Assembly: GCA_015501055.1 (NCBI GenBank)
Contig: JADNYV010000214.1
Coordinates: 1-60,685 of the forward strand
From: Mucidula mucida
Lineage: Eukaryota; Basidiomycota; Agaricomycetes; Agaricales; Physalacriaceae
DNA: 60,685 nucleotides
Direction: 5' to 3'
Position 1 is the first letter of the stretch; every line of letters starts with the position of its first letter. This document shows, piece after piece, positions 35,061 to 45,220 of the stretch. The position numbers and the translations under genes were made by a program. The notes under the pieces are model-generated. The model had not been told where the DNA came from. It did no database searches and saw only the letters and a program-made list of their open reading frames with translations.

Positions 35061-35099
35061 ATGGAGTGTAAGGTGTTTAGAAGAGACAGTGATTAAGAC

Positions 35100-35499
35100 T
35101 TTAAAGAAAATTTATTGTATTGTGTACATGTTGCTTGTTTGTTTTTAATGCTCTTCCCTAATTGAGCCTTCTCTCTCTAGTTGTTACCAGTTCTTTTGCC
35201 CTTATAGACCATCAATGGTAACACAGAAACCCAAAAAAGAAAACAATAAAAGTTGGACGTTCCATTATCAAAAACATGTAAAAGCAACCAGTCAGTATTT
35301 TGTATTCTATGATTCCCTTTCTCATGCAATATAGGTTGCCTGTGCAATAAATATGGGAACTATTTATCATCCCATGTTGGTTCAGTGCTTGAGAAATTCC
35401 CATTTTTGCCATGAACTCAAAAGCTGGGTTGAGTTCAATTTTGCTTATTATCACTTTGTCAAGAAGCAGAGCTCCGCGCCCGCCATTAAGAAGGCCTTG
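35100..35499. other. AT-rich remnant, no gene recognised
   Basis: This lies between the two Plavaka-2 gene remnants. It is notably AT-richer than its surroundings and shows no protein match by eye. Confidence 0.35.
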
Positions 35500-36736
35500 G
35501 ATATATAAGCGGCATCACTACTCAAAGCTGGTGTTAATCACTTAACTTTATAGTGTAACACTGATGACTTATATGATACTATCAACACAATACAACAAGG
35601 CATAACACCGTGGAAGTTCCACAAGTTCCGGTACACTGGCAACATGTCAGATAACTCTCCAACATGAATGACAAAGACTTATAAGCTTGTTACTTGTGAT
35701 TTGTGTTAAGTGCTTCATAAACAACTTGCCAGTTCGGACTTCCGCAATGACTTCAATACAACTCCTATTGCAGATGTACTGCTCATTCAAAACATTTTAA
35801 TGATGATCCAAACACAATTTGCCAAAGCTATTGCATTACAGAGTTTCAGATTAATAAGTTTGACCCAGGTGTTCTGTGAGGTGATTATGGGGTTCAAAGT
35901 GATATTACGGTATGAATACACATCTTGTTTATCAGTAATTCTGATGACAATTCTAGCCATTTACTGCAAACTTTCCTTGTGCTGACATTCATAAACTATT
36001 AATGCCCGACCTCCTATATTAGGTTATTAAAGGCACCTTCAAGGACCAAATTGTAATGTGGGTCATGGAGTACCTCTTCCTGGTTCACATGGAGACAAAA
36101 GCTCTTCACATTATCAAGAACATTAATTGACAATTAGTAATCAGTCATCTGCATTGACTCTTTTCTGATCTTTACTATCTAGAATTGCGGCCGTACCTGC
36201 ATTTCCTGGCATATATTGCTTTCCTGAAGGTTGCAAGTTTAGTCAATGGACCAGCAACAACTAGAAAGCACTTCAAAGGTACATTTATACTATAACTAAG
36301 TTACTGTTACTGACTTGTCTTTCTAGATCTTGTTTTATCTGATATGGTCAAGGTGTTGTTGGCATTTCTAGATTTTTGCTACCTTATGTGACAAAACACC
36401 ATTACGCAAAGCACGCTAGACAAAATGGACAAATTGCTTGCTAGGTTCCACCACTATCGGCAGATTTTCATTGACACAGGTGTCTGTGTTGACATTTTCC
36501 TTCCTTGACAACATTCATTGACACATTATCCTCAATTGTACTGTTTGGCTCGCCAAATGGTCTCTGTTCCTTAATAATGGAATTAAAGCACATCAAAGCT
36601 GTCAAGGAGCCGTGGATTGATTCTTTTGCTTTTGTGCGTTACTCCAGATGTTTACTACTATCTGTTGACTCAACAAACTTGAGGCCCTATGTGTCCTCTT
36701 CAAGGATCATGGAATGATGGATGGGACGACTCTTTT
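35500..36736 (+). pseudogene. Plavaka-2 transposase remnant, 5' and middle parts
   Basis: Broken frames match the Plavaka-1 transposase in order: LYDTINTIQQGITPWKF (cf. LFNSIDAIPFGSAPWK), FRNDFNTTPI, then LIKGTFKDQIVMWVMEYL, RIAAVPAFPGIYCFPEG, QWTS, and FGSPNGLC with ELKHIKAVKEPW. Many stops and indels are present, and the sequence is AT-rich. It is not closely related to Plavaka-1, so it is an older family or copy. Confidence 0.75.
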
Positions 36737-36997
36737 GTACTGTACTAACGCAACCGTTAATTCACATAACGCGTCACAGGGCCCCGTGAAGTGAACTAAT
36801 TCGGCTTCCATAACGCGTAACAACGGTAAATTTTGTCGGGATCAGCCCAAATGCGGAAATTTTTGCCGCGGCGGCTCGCGCCGCCGCCTCCCGCAGCTCC
36901 CAATATGGTCTATGGACCCTGGATGAACTACTGGTAATTTAGTTCACAATCATAACACGTAACATGCCGTGAAGATCCGGTCGTGTTAGTACAGTAC
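36737..36997. mobile_element. 261-bp TIR element (MITE) inside Plavaka-2
   Basis: GTACTGTACTAACGCAACCG at 36,737-36,756 matches the inverted right end 36,978-36,997 with two mismatches in 20. It has no coding capacity. An inner GC-rich palindrome (GGCGGCTCGCGCCGCC) and GCGTAACA/ACACGTAACA words suggest subterminal repeats. No clear target duplication is seen; the solo LTR begins 6 bp beyond its right end. Confidence 0.75.
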
Positions 36998-37002
36998 ACC
37001 GC

Positions 37003-37534
37003 TGTTAGCGACTGACTAAGCCACGAGACTCAACCAGGTACCCCAGCAAGAACTAAGGAAGAAAGTGTTCGCGTTCGTAAGACTAGGCTAGGCCAGGTGT
37101 ATAAACGAGATCGGAACTAAAGTACAATGATACTACACTACTGCTTATATACTAGTAAGTCTGTGTTTGAAGCTCCTTGTCCATACGCGTTTCCACTAGG
37201 GATGCTCCACGCCCTTGACCCAGTGTGGTATGCTACTAGTCCGTGAAACCATTAAATACGAGTGGTGACTGCATGTAAGTAATAATACTGAAACGACCAT
37301 GTGTGCTACGAGTGTCGGTGGTGTGTATACAATAGGGAGTCCATGAGGTATCGGCATGTATGATGTCATCCATGTGTTGGGCGTGTGTCCGACATGAGTA
37401 CGGCTTCGGTAATGAAAAGGGGCATGATCGGTGACGAAACAGATGATGAAACGATGGTCCGTTGGTTGATAAGACAAGGCTCCCGATAAGATATGATAAG
37501 ATGTGAAAATGTGAAAATATGGCGATTCATAACA
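37003..37534. mobile_element. Solo gypsy LTR with 5-bp target duplication
   Basis: A complete TG...CA LTR, nearly identical to 34,204-34,735, is flanked by ACCGC on both sides (36,998-37,002 and 37,535-37,539). This is the classic result of recombination between the two LTRs of one insertion. Confidence 0.93.
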
Positions 37535-38947
37535 ACCGCTATGATTGCACGTAACAAGACACCAGTCTGTCGTCCTTGCAAGCATGAACAGGATCAGAGT
37601 GACAATGATGATGACAAGACTCAGGATATTGGTTCTTCAGTAGGGCCCAAGACCATGATCTCCATATCCTTAACCAGCACTCCCAGTATGTCTGTTTAAA
37701 ACCTGTTGTTACAGCTCATAGCTGACATACATTGTAGCACAAGAATATCCAAGGCAGCTACATGAGTTGGCCACATTCATTGGCCAACCTTGTTTCCCTG
37801 ATGCATTTCGGCATTACTTGCACCAGCTTGATCATCCGGAGGATCCAGCACCGCGGAATAATCTATTTGGGAACCCCGGTTTGTCATGTTTGTGACATGA
37901 ACCCTCCGGCCCGATTCCCCGAACCAAGTTCTCTTCATGCCGCGGTAGGGCCCTACAGCCTCATTTCCATCTTGAAAGCATTGTGGAGCATAACATTGTG
38001 TGGGCCAGTACTACAGGGAGTCTATAGGTCACCTTCTCTTACCTTTTTGCACTCAATAGAGATCACAATCATTGAGACAACATGTTCAGCTTACTTAGGG
38101 CAGTCCAGGTGTTGTACAGTGCAATTACAGTGGATAATAGTTATGTACATAGTAGCATATAGTCAAGTGGAGTGCACCTTGGGGTGTGAACCCTCCATCT
38201 GTGGCAGCTGTGAATAGATGGATGTGTGGCACTGTTTAAAAGTTCATGTTATCACAAGTTCTGATGTCTAAATTCATTCTTTGGCTCAGCATACATGGTT
38301 TTCAATGAAAGAGGGCCCAATTCTGCTGGGAGAGTACCCGTTTACGCCACATCATTGATTAGGGTTCATGTCACAAACATGACGAACCGGGGTTCCCAAA
38401 TAGATTATTCCCAGCACCGCCGCTTCCCATTCCATTACAACAATGCCCCCCGTTCTCGGATAACATCTATGTTCACCTCTCCGCCGTGGCTTGTTTCTAC
38501 GCGCCGAGTGATACATGCGGGGCTGGCGGCATGTACCGTGAGCGAATCCGCTCTAACCCAAATTGGTACGGCAAGTACGCTTGTTACGACACAGTGTTTG
38601 TCGCGCTTGATGTGGATACTCCCGGGATGGCTGGGATGGCCATTGCACGAGTCCTGCTGTTCTTCTCCTTTACGTATCGCAATACACATCAGCGAGCGGC
38701 TCTCATGCACTGGTTGATACCGGAGGAACTTGATGAGGACACGGGAATGTGGATTGTTCGGCCAGAGTATCTCGGTAATCAGTGTACCCTTGAGGTGATT
38801 CCTCTCAATTTGATTCCACGCGGTGCTCATTTATTACCGGTATACGGCTCCTCCTACCTACCAGAACGTTTCGATTTCTCTTATTCCTTAGATGCCTTCC
38901 GTGCTTTGTTAATCGCTTTGTTGATCACCATACACACGAGTTTTTAG
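37535..38947 (+). pseudogene. Plavaka-2 transposase remnant, 3' part
   Basis: RQLHELATFIGQPCFPDAF and YLHQLDHPEDPAP lead, across the inserted TIR element (37,855-38,411), into VHLSAVACFYAPSD, MYRERIRSNPNWYG, GMAIARVLLFFSFT, ALMHWLIPEEL-x-x-DTGMWIVRPEYLG and LIPRGAHLLPVYG. The match to Plavaka-1 is clear and the last exon (38,486-38,947) is still open. No matching terminal repeat was found beyond it. Confidence 0.8.
37855..38411. mobile_element. 557-bp TIR element, 51-bp ends, 9-bp TSD (Mutator-like MITE)
   Basis: The ends GGAATAATCTATTTGGGAAC... are inverted copies over 51 bp with one mismatch (37,855-37,905 and 38,361-38,411). CAGCACCGC is directly repeated at 37,846-37,854 and 38,412-38,420. 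A 9-bp duplication and long TIRs are the signature of Mutator-like elements. There is no transposase inside, so it is non-autonomous. Removing it and one repeat restores the Plavaka-2 frame. Confidence 0.92.
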
Positions 38948-39047
38948 GTCCTTCGTAGTGCTGTAGGCTGTAGCAGAATGCCATTTCCCGTACACTGCTC
39001 AGCTTGTGAACTTTCAGTCTTGTAGCAAACTTGTAATAATTTGGTCA

Positions 39048-39076
39048 GCTTTTTCGCTTGTCACAAGCGAAAAAGC
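39048..39076. repeat. Perfect 14-bp hairpin, 1-nt loop
   Basis: GCTTTTTCGCTTGT, C, ACAAGCGAAAAAGC. It lies between the Plavaka-2 3' end and G3. It could be a terminator or end structure; no evidence decides. Confidence 0.6.
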
Positions 39077-39243
39077 CGGAAAAGTAACAAAGCTGGCTGT
39101 AGTCTTGCTGATGAATTCAACTATAACTTTGACACATAGTACTCATACAAAATACAATGACTGCAGAAGATTTCAGTCAGTGTAGCTTGTAATGGTCATA
39201 CCTTCAATATACGGCGCTTCGATTGATGTGTGACTACCAGGCA

Positions 39244-39581
39244 TCACGCCCGTACCAAGCTAGTCTCGGCCACACCGAATCGACTGCCTCCATCTTTCTT
39301 GAACTCAATAGCATAGGTCCATTTCTATTGGGATCGTCACGGTTAGCGGGCTCTCTACCGTGCAGAAGAAAAACCTACGTGTTCGTTACCTGGACCCGTC
39401 TTCCACGTGTCTGTAACTGTACCAACGTCGTCTGTTGCGTACCCTTGATGATTTTTAATGAGCTTCACGGTATGGCCGTACACAAACTAGATGATTCAAG
39501 ACTGAGAAATTATTCTGTGGTCGGGAAACTGAAGACAGATACCCGTGGTGGAGGGTATGCGTTGGGAGCCTGCGTAGCCGT
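39244..39581 (-). CDS. G3: small SH3-like-barrel family protein (start codon lost)
   Basis: The exons are 39,581-39,543 (39 nt), 39,486-39,379 (108 nt) and 39,324-39,244 (81 nt). They code TATQAPNAYPPPR, FVYGHTVKLIKNHQGY...DDVGTVTDTWKTGPGN, and KWTYAIEFKKDGGSRFGVAE. The first codon is ACG where G1 and G7 have ATG, so translation as a 73-aa protein is doubtful unless an upstream exon supplies the start. All splice sites are intact. It lies downstream of K3 on the same strand. Confidence 0.6.
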
Positions 39582-39940
39582 GGGTGATGATTGTAAGATG
39601 CAACGCGCTTAACGAAGACCGTCGAGATCATGCGGCGAGTTTTCCCACAAAGAAATGTCATCGGACACTGAGCGTACACTTACAGGCACCGTTCTCGGGC
39701 ATCTCTGTGGTATCCCTATTCAGCAGCGCACATTCCAGAGACCTGGTAAGCATTTTGAGACCTGCGCGGGTGGATACTGATGAGCGACTTGACGTTGGCT
39801 ACAAGGCGGCTCACTCGCAACTACTTGCCAGCTAGTGTACCAAGCAGTGCCTACCTTGGGACCCGTACCCACAAAATCTCGTCATAGACTCCGATAATCA
39901 ATTCGAACAGGTGGAGACGTTTCAATTATCTGTTTTCGTA

Positions 39941-41461
39941 TCAACAGTCCGAGATGTAAAGCGGAGGCGAATCACGATATTTGATGCGGTCTGTCGAAGG
40001 ATGAGACTTTTGGTAGTAAGCAGCCGCAAAGAAATATCCCTACCCTCCTCCCACCAAATCGCCTTGACCTCACGGTGCATATCATCTGTGCTGAGCAAAT
40101 TGCAGATTTCTTCATATCGCGAGAGCGCAGCAGCAGCAGTAGGCTGATCCGGGCTGTCGCAGTCCTTCATCAACTCAAGAAGTGTTCCAAGATCCGGCAC
40201 GACATCCTCAATACACTAGAAAAGGAATGTTCGGGCCTGCTGTTTGTGACTATCGCGAAACCGCTCACCCGAAGATGAAATTCTAGATTTCTTGCCAAAC
40301 GGGCAACATCATGCTTTGAAGCGATTGCGAACTCGGGGGCAGGTGAATAAGTTTGGTGGGAAGGTTTATCGGAGCTACTGCTGTCAGATGAAAGAACTGG
40401 CAGTGTAGCTGTTTCAAAGTCAATGAAGGCATACTTGCGTTCGGGTCCACGAACACCCGCGTAGAGGACCCCAAATTCTTTTGGCTTCGGAACCATGACA
40501 TCCATAACAAAATTTTGGCCAATGGTGTCGCCGTGCGCGATATAGTGTTCGTGAAGAAATGCGATGGCCTGGTCAAGGATCTCAACTTCCACAGCATGTG
40601 GCCAACGTATCGGACTACTAACCTCAAAGAATGCCTGACCATAGCGAACCACTTCACCGACCGTTGCAAAATCAGCCCAGATCGCCGCGTTCCATCTATT
40701 GGAGGTCAGCACTAGTCAGCGAGATATCGGTAGTGAACCCTTGCCTTGGCATCACAGCAAATACTTGACCATTAAACTCAAGGTAATCAAGAACGGGTAT
40801 AGTATGGTTACGTGGATCGTCTCGAAGGTCATCGGAGTGTAAGAGACGAAGTGCTCGTAGCTCTTTAGTCGGTATGGAACCAGAAACCGCCCTGCGAGAA
40901 ATTGAAACAAAAACTGGGAATATCAGAGAGCGACTTACTTGATCACAACGTCTCGTCCAATCCTGTCCCGTGCTGGCCAAACAATGGGAGACTAAGACTA
41001 ATTCCAGAAGGGCACTGACGGAGCTGAATTTGAGGAGCACTCACAAAGTAAGCAAATTTTGCATCTGCGTCCGTCTTGTACAAGCATGACGCAAATGGAA
41101 ACGAGAAATTTCCACTTGCTTTAGAGGTAGTTGGGACAAGATCACTGTATATGTCGGCTGAATCTTTGGGCACATATGGGTGGTATCCACACGAAACAAA
41201 GTATGGACCAAGGAAGCGCCACATGCGCAGTAGCCGTCTCCTGTCACGTTCAAACACTTCTACATCATTGGGGTCGCCCGTGTCCCAAACGGCATAATCC
41301 TGAGTGATGGGGTAGTTCCAGAGCCAGGACCGGAATGTCCAATATAATGAGCTCCAGAATCCGTTTACGCGCACCCAGGGAATAGGTTTGAGCAAGTGGA
41401 CGGCGGCTAGTACACCGCCGCCTAGCGCTATAGACAGAGCCGCAGCGTTAACGATGATCAT
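39941..41461 (-). CDS. K3: anchored fungal kinase-like protein
   Basis: The architecture is the same as K7, which it matches almost identically except around the Ser-rich linker after IDFETATLP. The start is MIIVNAAALSIALGGG at 41,461; the end is YISDC and TGA at 39,941. Catalytic features: GRDVVIK, KELRALRLLHSDDL, IAHGD...N, YAFIDFETA. The third intron has a GC donor (AG|GCAAGG). Compared with K1 it lacks the Plavaka insertion and so preserves the empty site. G3 follows about 360 bp downstream. It is probably membrane-anchored, with the kinase-like domain on one side; orientation is not predicted. Confidence 0.75.
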
Positions 41462-41549
41462 GGCGTGTGGCAAGTACACGGTCACCACGTGCCTGTGCTG
41501 GTTCGTCTCATGCCGTCGGCATGTGCTCCATCGAGTGCATTTTTAGCTT

Positions 41550-42200
41550 ATGAGCTATGATTCTTCAGTCTCCCACCCTACCTCAAAGATGCGATAGGGC
41601 GTTTGTTAATGTGGCAGGGTCATTGGAAGACACTCATGTGTTAACAGGAAGCGTACAAGTCGCACTTCCTCTATGCATTGTTTCAACTTCACCCCAGGAT
41701 AGATTCCCACTCAGGATACGCGTCCACCACCCCTCGAAATCGGGTTACCCTTCTTCTTTGAATACGACACACCAATCGTGAGTGCCCTCTTTGCTCTTGC
41801 ATCTCTCAATCGCTCGGTCGCTTTCTCTCTCCATCGCCGTGTCTGTGCAAGCTAGTATACTCACCATCATTCCGGACTTTAAAAGTGGAGTGTTTGATGT
41901 CCGAGCTCGTCGTAGACCATCTCTTGTGTCCCAGTCTGAGGCGGTGTATGTCAAGGAACATCGGTGCTTGGCGAAAAGACGATGTACGCAATGCATAACT
42001 ATATCGCCGTACTGTTTGAAGCAGGCGACGAAGCAGCCATGAGTTTCTGGCCCGGATTGGCCGGAGAAACTGCGCGGAAGTCAGGAATGAGAGAAATAGA
42101 CAGGGCAGCTCGAGTGTTCATGGTACGTCCATATAAGTACTCCTTAAAGCATAGGCAGTCTTGGATATCCTGGCTAAACCTCATGTATTTAATGTTTTTC
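41550..42200 (-). pseudogene. Remnant of another K-type 5' end in the K3-K4 spacer
   Basis: Copy of 25,000-25,660 with a few extra changes. NTRAALSISLIPDFRAVS follows an ATG near 42,121, then frame loss. Confidence 0.45.
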
Positions 42201-42608
42201 TGAGGGAGGCGGACATTCGTATCGAATAGGCAGGGAGCACGGCGCCTTAGTAGGCGTTAGTGTTCTCGTGATACCATGGCGCGACACAGCAGAAGCCTGC
42301 ATTGACGGGAGCGAATTTTCGTGTACTCGGAGCTTTGATTGGTTAAGTCTGTACCAACACGTCACGTATGTTGTAGAATTAGTGCGTATAGTTGCTGTTG
42401 TGCAAGCCTGATAGGCCAGTGCCTCATGGCTAGTCGGAACGGTGTCTGAGTGCGGTGCAGGAGAGCATCTTGCCGAGAGGGTCCGCGGTGAATAGGACGT
42501 TTTCGCATTGGCACTCTATATAGTTTTCAGTCTCGACCGTGAAATATTGACATTCATGACCCGAAGCATACAAAAGAGATAGCGCGGCGACGTTAACAAC
42601 ACTGCATG

Positions 42609-44062
42609 TTAAGCAGTATCTGACACATATACAGAAGAAGCACGCCGATATGTTATTTTCCCTGGAAAGTGTTTAACTTTCATGCTCCTTAGCAAATAAC
42701 GTACTCACCTTCAAGCCAATAACGCCCTTCTACTTGGAGCTCCAAGTCTTCCGGAGAGAGCGAGCTGCATATTTCCTCATAACGAGAAAGGGCTACGGCA
42801 GCACTCGGCTGCGTCGGACTGTCAAACTCCTTCATGGAATCAAAGAGTGGTCCTATGTCTGGTATAACGTCTTGGATGCACTATAGACACGGTGGTCAGG
42901 ACTTCGTAACAACCATATGTACTACTCACACGCAGATTGAACTCCAAGGCTGATGCAAGGTCCCTAACATCCTTCTTGAAACCCGCCAACAGCTCGGGAC
43001 TGTAGTCCACAATGGCTGTTTCGAAATCAATGAGGGCGTATCGGCGCTTAGGTCCACGAACGCCCGCGAAGAGAGGGTCCGTTGTCTTCTTGGCCTCTGG
43101 AATGAGTGCGTCTGTCATTATGTTTTGGAGAAGCATGTCGCCATGAGAAATATTATGCTCGTGAAGAAAAGCAACAGCCTAAACGTGTATCTCACAACTC
43201 GCCATAAGAAGTTGAAGATAGCGCACTTACCTCCATAAAGGCACGTCCGTATCGAACTAGTTCGCCGACTTTCGCAAAATCAGCTGCGGTCGCTCCGTTC
43301 CATCTATAGATGATCGTGAGCGCACCTCTACAGTAGAGATGGCCGTGTGCTTACCTTGGCATTACAACGAACACCTGGCCGTTGAAGTTGATATAATCAA
43401 GAACAGGGATAGTATGATTCCGCGGATCGTCCCGAAGGGCATCAGACTGCAGGAGACGGAAAGCTCTGAGCTCCTTGCTGGGCTGTGGACCAGAGATAGC
43501 CCTGAACAAGGTGAGACGAAAGACTTTGTACATAAAGCGGTAATTTACTTGAGTATCACATCTCGCCCTAGCCTATCCCGCGCGGGCCACACGAATGGAG
43601 ACTGGAGGTATTTTTGTAAGTAGTAATCGCGATTCTTGAGGAAAGACCTACGAAGAAATACGTTTCGGCATCCGCATCTGTCCTGTAGAAGCATTGCGCG
43701 AATGGATAAGTCGTCTTTTCTGTTGATGCGGGGATACTTGGAACAATGTCACTAAATAAGTCGGTGGGATCTTTCAAGACGTAGGGGTGATATCCACGGG
43801 ACACGAAGAACGGTCGCAGGAAGCGCCATATACGCAATAGGCGTATCCTGTCACTTTCGAACACTTGCCGATCGTTAGGGTCTCCAGTGTCCCAAATGGC
43901 AAAGTCCTCAGTGACGGGATAGTTCCATAGCCAGGAGCGGACCGTCCAATATAACGAGCTACAGACGCCTTGAACGCGTACCACGTGGATTGGTCTGAGC
44001 AAGTACGTAGTGGCTAGGAGGCCACCTACGAGAGAAACAGAAAGAGCAACTCGAGTGTTCAT
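42609..44062 (-). CDS. K4: anchored fungal kinase-like protein
   Basis: Near-identical to K2. Start MNTRVALSVSLVGGLLATTYLL at 44,062, tail SVYVSDTA with TAA at 42,609. Lys of the DVILK motif, HGD...N and YALIDFETA are present. Small differences cluster in intron 1 (shorter here) and in the last helices. The G4 reading frame lies immediately upstream on the same strand and runs to within a few bases of the K4 start, so the two may be transcribed together or fused by readthrough. Confidence 0.7.
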
Positions 44063-44426
44063 GGTACGTGGCTAAGCTGAATCCTGTGTTCTTCGGACTT
44101 CAAATTTCGTTTGATGGCCGATAGGTTCAGTTCCACGATGAGTCGATGACCACTGGCCAGCACACAGAAATATGTACTGTGTCCTTCTTTTGGAAGAACA
44201 CTCGAGGGTCCAGTGAGTAGCTGATTACCGGGAAGAATGGACGTACTTGTGGTGGAGGATACGCCGACATGTTGGGAGGCAATTGGGCGATGATAGTGTG
44301 ATACAAAGAGGCCATTAGTATATAACTTGCGGTTGTACCACAGCATGTGTGAGTTGGCCTCCACTCAGGTACGTTCATCTGCCAGTGCTCACCGAATCCA
44401 GAGCAACCCAACGGCCATGACATCAC
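44059..44426 (-). pseudogene. G4: G-family 5' part fused to unrelated 3' sequence
   Basis: MNVPEWRPTHTCC, LMASLYHTII and MSAYPPPQ correspond to the leader and first coding exon of G5 (VPEWTTIHTF, SASLYFYY, MATPIPR). The donor GTACGT is conserved, but the 108-nt central exon is missing. The downstream frame (STYFCVLASGHRLIVELN) is shared with the copies before K2 and K8 but not with intact G genes. It is therefore a deletion derivative that was duplicated with its kinase. Confidence 0.5.
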
Positions 44427-44599
44427 TTGAGGCGCGATGGGAAACTTCCTGTGACAGCTTGTTCAAAAGGAAAGGGCCACACAATATTGCCTTCCTCGGC
44501 TTCTGTAGCTGGTGTCACCGAAGGTGTTTGTCGGCACTCTCGTACACTCTGAGAAGAAGTGAGCTTATCACAAGGGAGGGGCGCAAGTCGAATGATTGA

Positions 44600-44840
44600 T
44601 ATTTACCGTGCCAAAGAAGACATACATGGGCGTAAGTTACGCGGCTTCCATCTGTCTGTAACCGTACGGTCCGTACCAAGTTCCAACGTCGTCTGTTCTG
44701 TTGCGTACCCATAACGATCTTGATGAGGAATGGCCGGTTAGAAACTAGATAATTCAAGGTTGACAAACTTTGGGAAACTGAAGACAGACACCGGTAGTGG
44801 AGGGTATGCGGCGGGAGCCTGCGTTGTAAGCTGCAAGGCG
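44600..44840 (-). pseudogene. G-family fragment, decayed
   Basis: Plus-strand text TACCGTGCCAAAGAAG...ACATGGGCG and CCAACGTCGTCTGTT matches the central-exon region of G1 and G3 with many indels. No frame survives. Confidence 0.45.
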
Positions 44841-45220
44841 CTTCATGCCATCGGCATGCGCTGCAGTGGCATTTCGGTAGAGACGCCGCAAATGGCCAAT
44901 ACAGTAAGTTTATTAACGCGGGCCTCCCAATGACTAGATCTCCGTCAACTGCATGTCTGTGGGGGTTGGTCTTGGGCAGATGCACATATAATTGTGGGCC
45001 TATACGGTGTTACGTTCGCCAGCTCTATTTACAGACTACCCCTCCACTTGCGGCATCCAGAGCTCGACATGTTCAACCTATACGTAGACAAATCTGGTGT
45101 CCTTCCGTGACGCAGGGAGCCCGAACTGTTGACCGCAAAGATAGTCAACACTTGAAGGGAAAACACCAATGCCAGTGATTGAGATATCCAATCCTTGTTT
45201 CTTGACCTTCCTCAGCTCAT
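44841..45220. other. No gene recognised
   Basis: No protein-like frame. It lies between a G fragment and the 3' end of the F-box gene. Confidence 0.35.

Larger units (their letters stand above)
40080..44062. repeat. Segmental duplication, copy B (K3-spacer-K4)
   Basis: Direct copy of 23,557-27,530. The left part (about 39,830-42,050) is also present inverted at about 53,880-56,240, giving three related blocks in two orientations. Confidence 0.88.

Noticed and set aside
34779..35096. Secreted small protein on the plus strand (signal-peptide-like start)
   Set aside because: The hydrophobic start overlaps the minus-strand passenger remnant of Plavaka-2, in AT-rich decayed sequence; no homologue or intron support.
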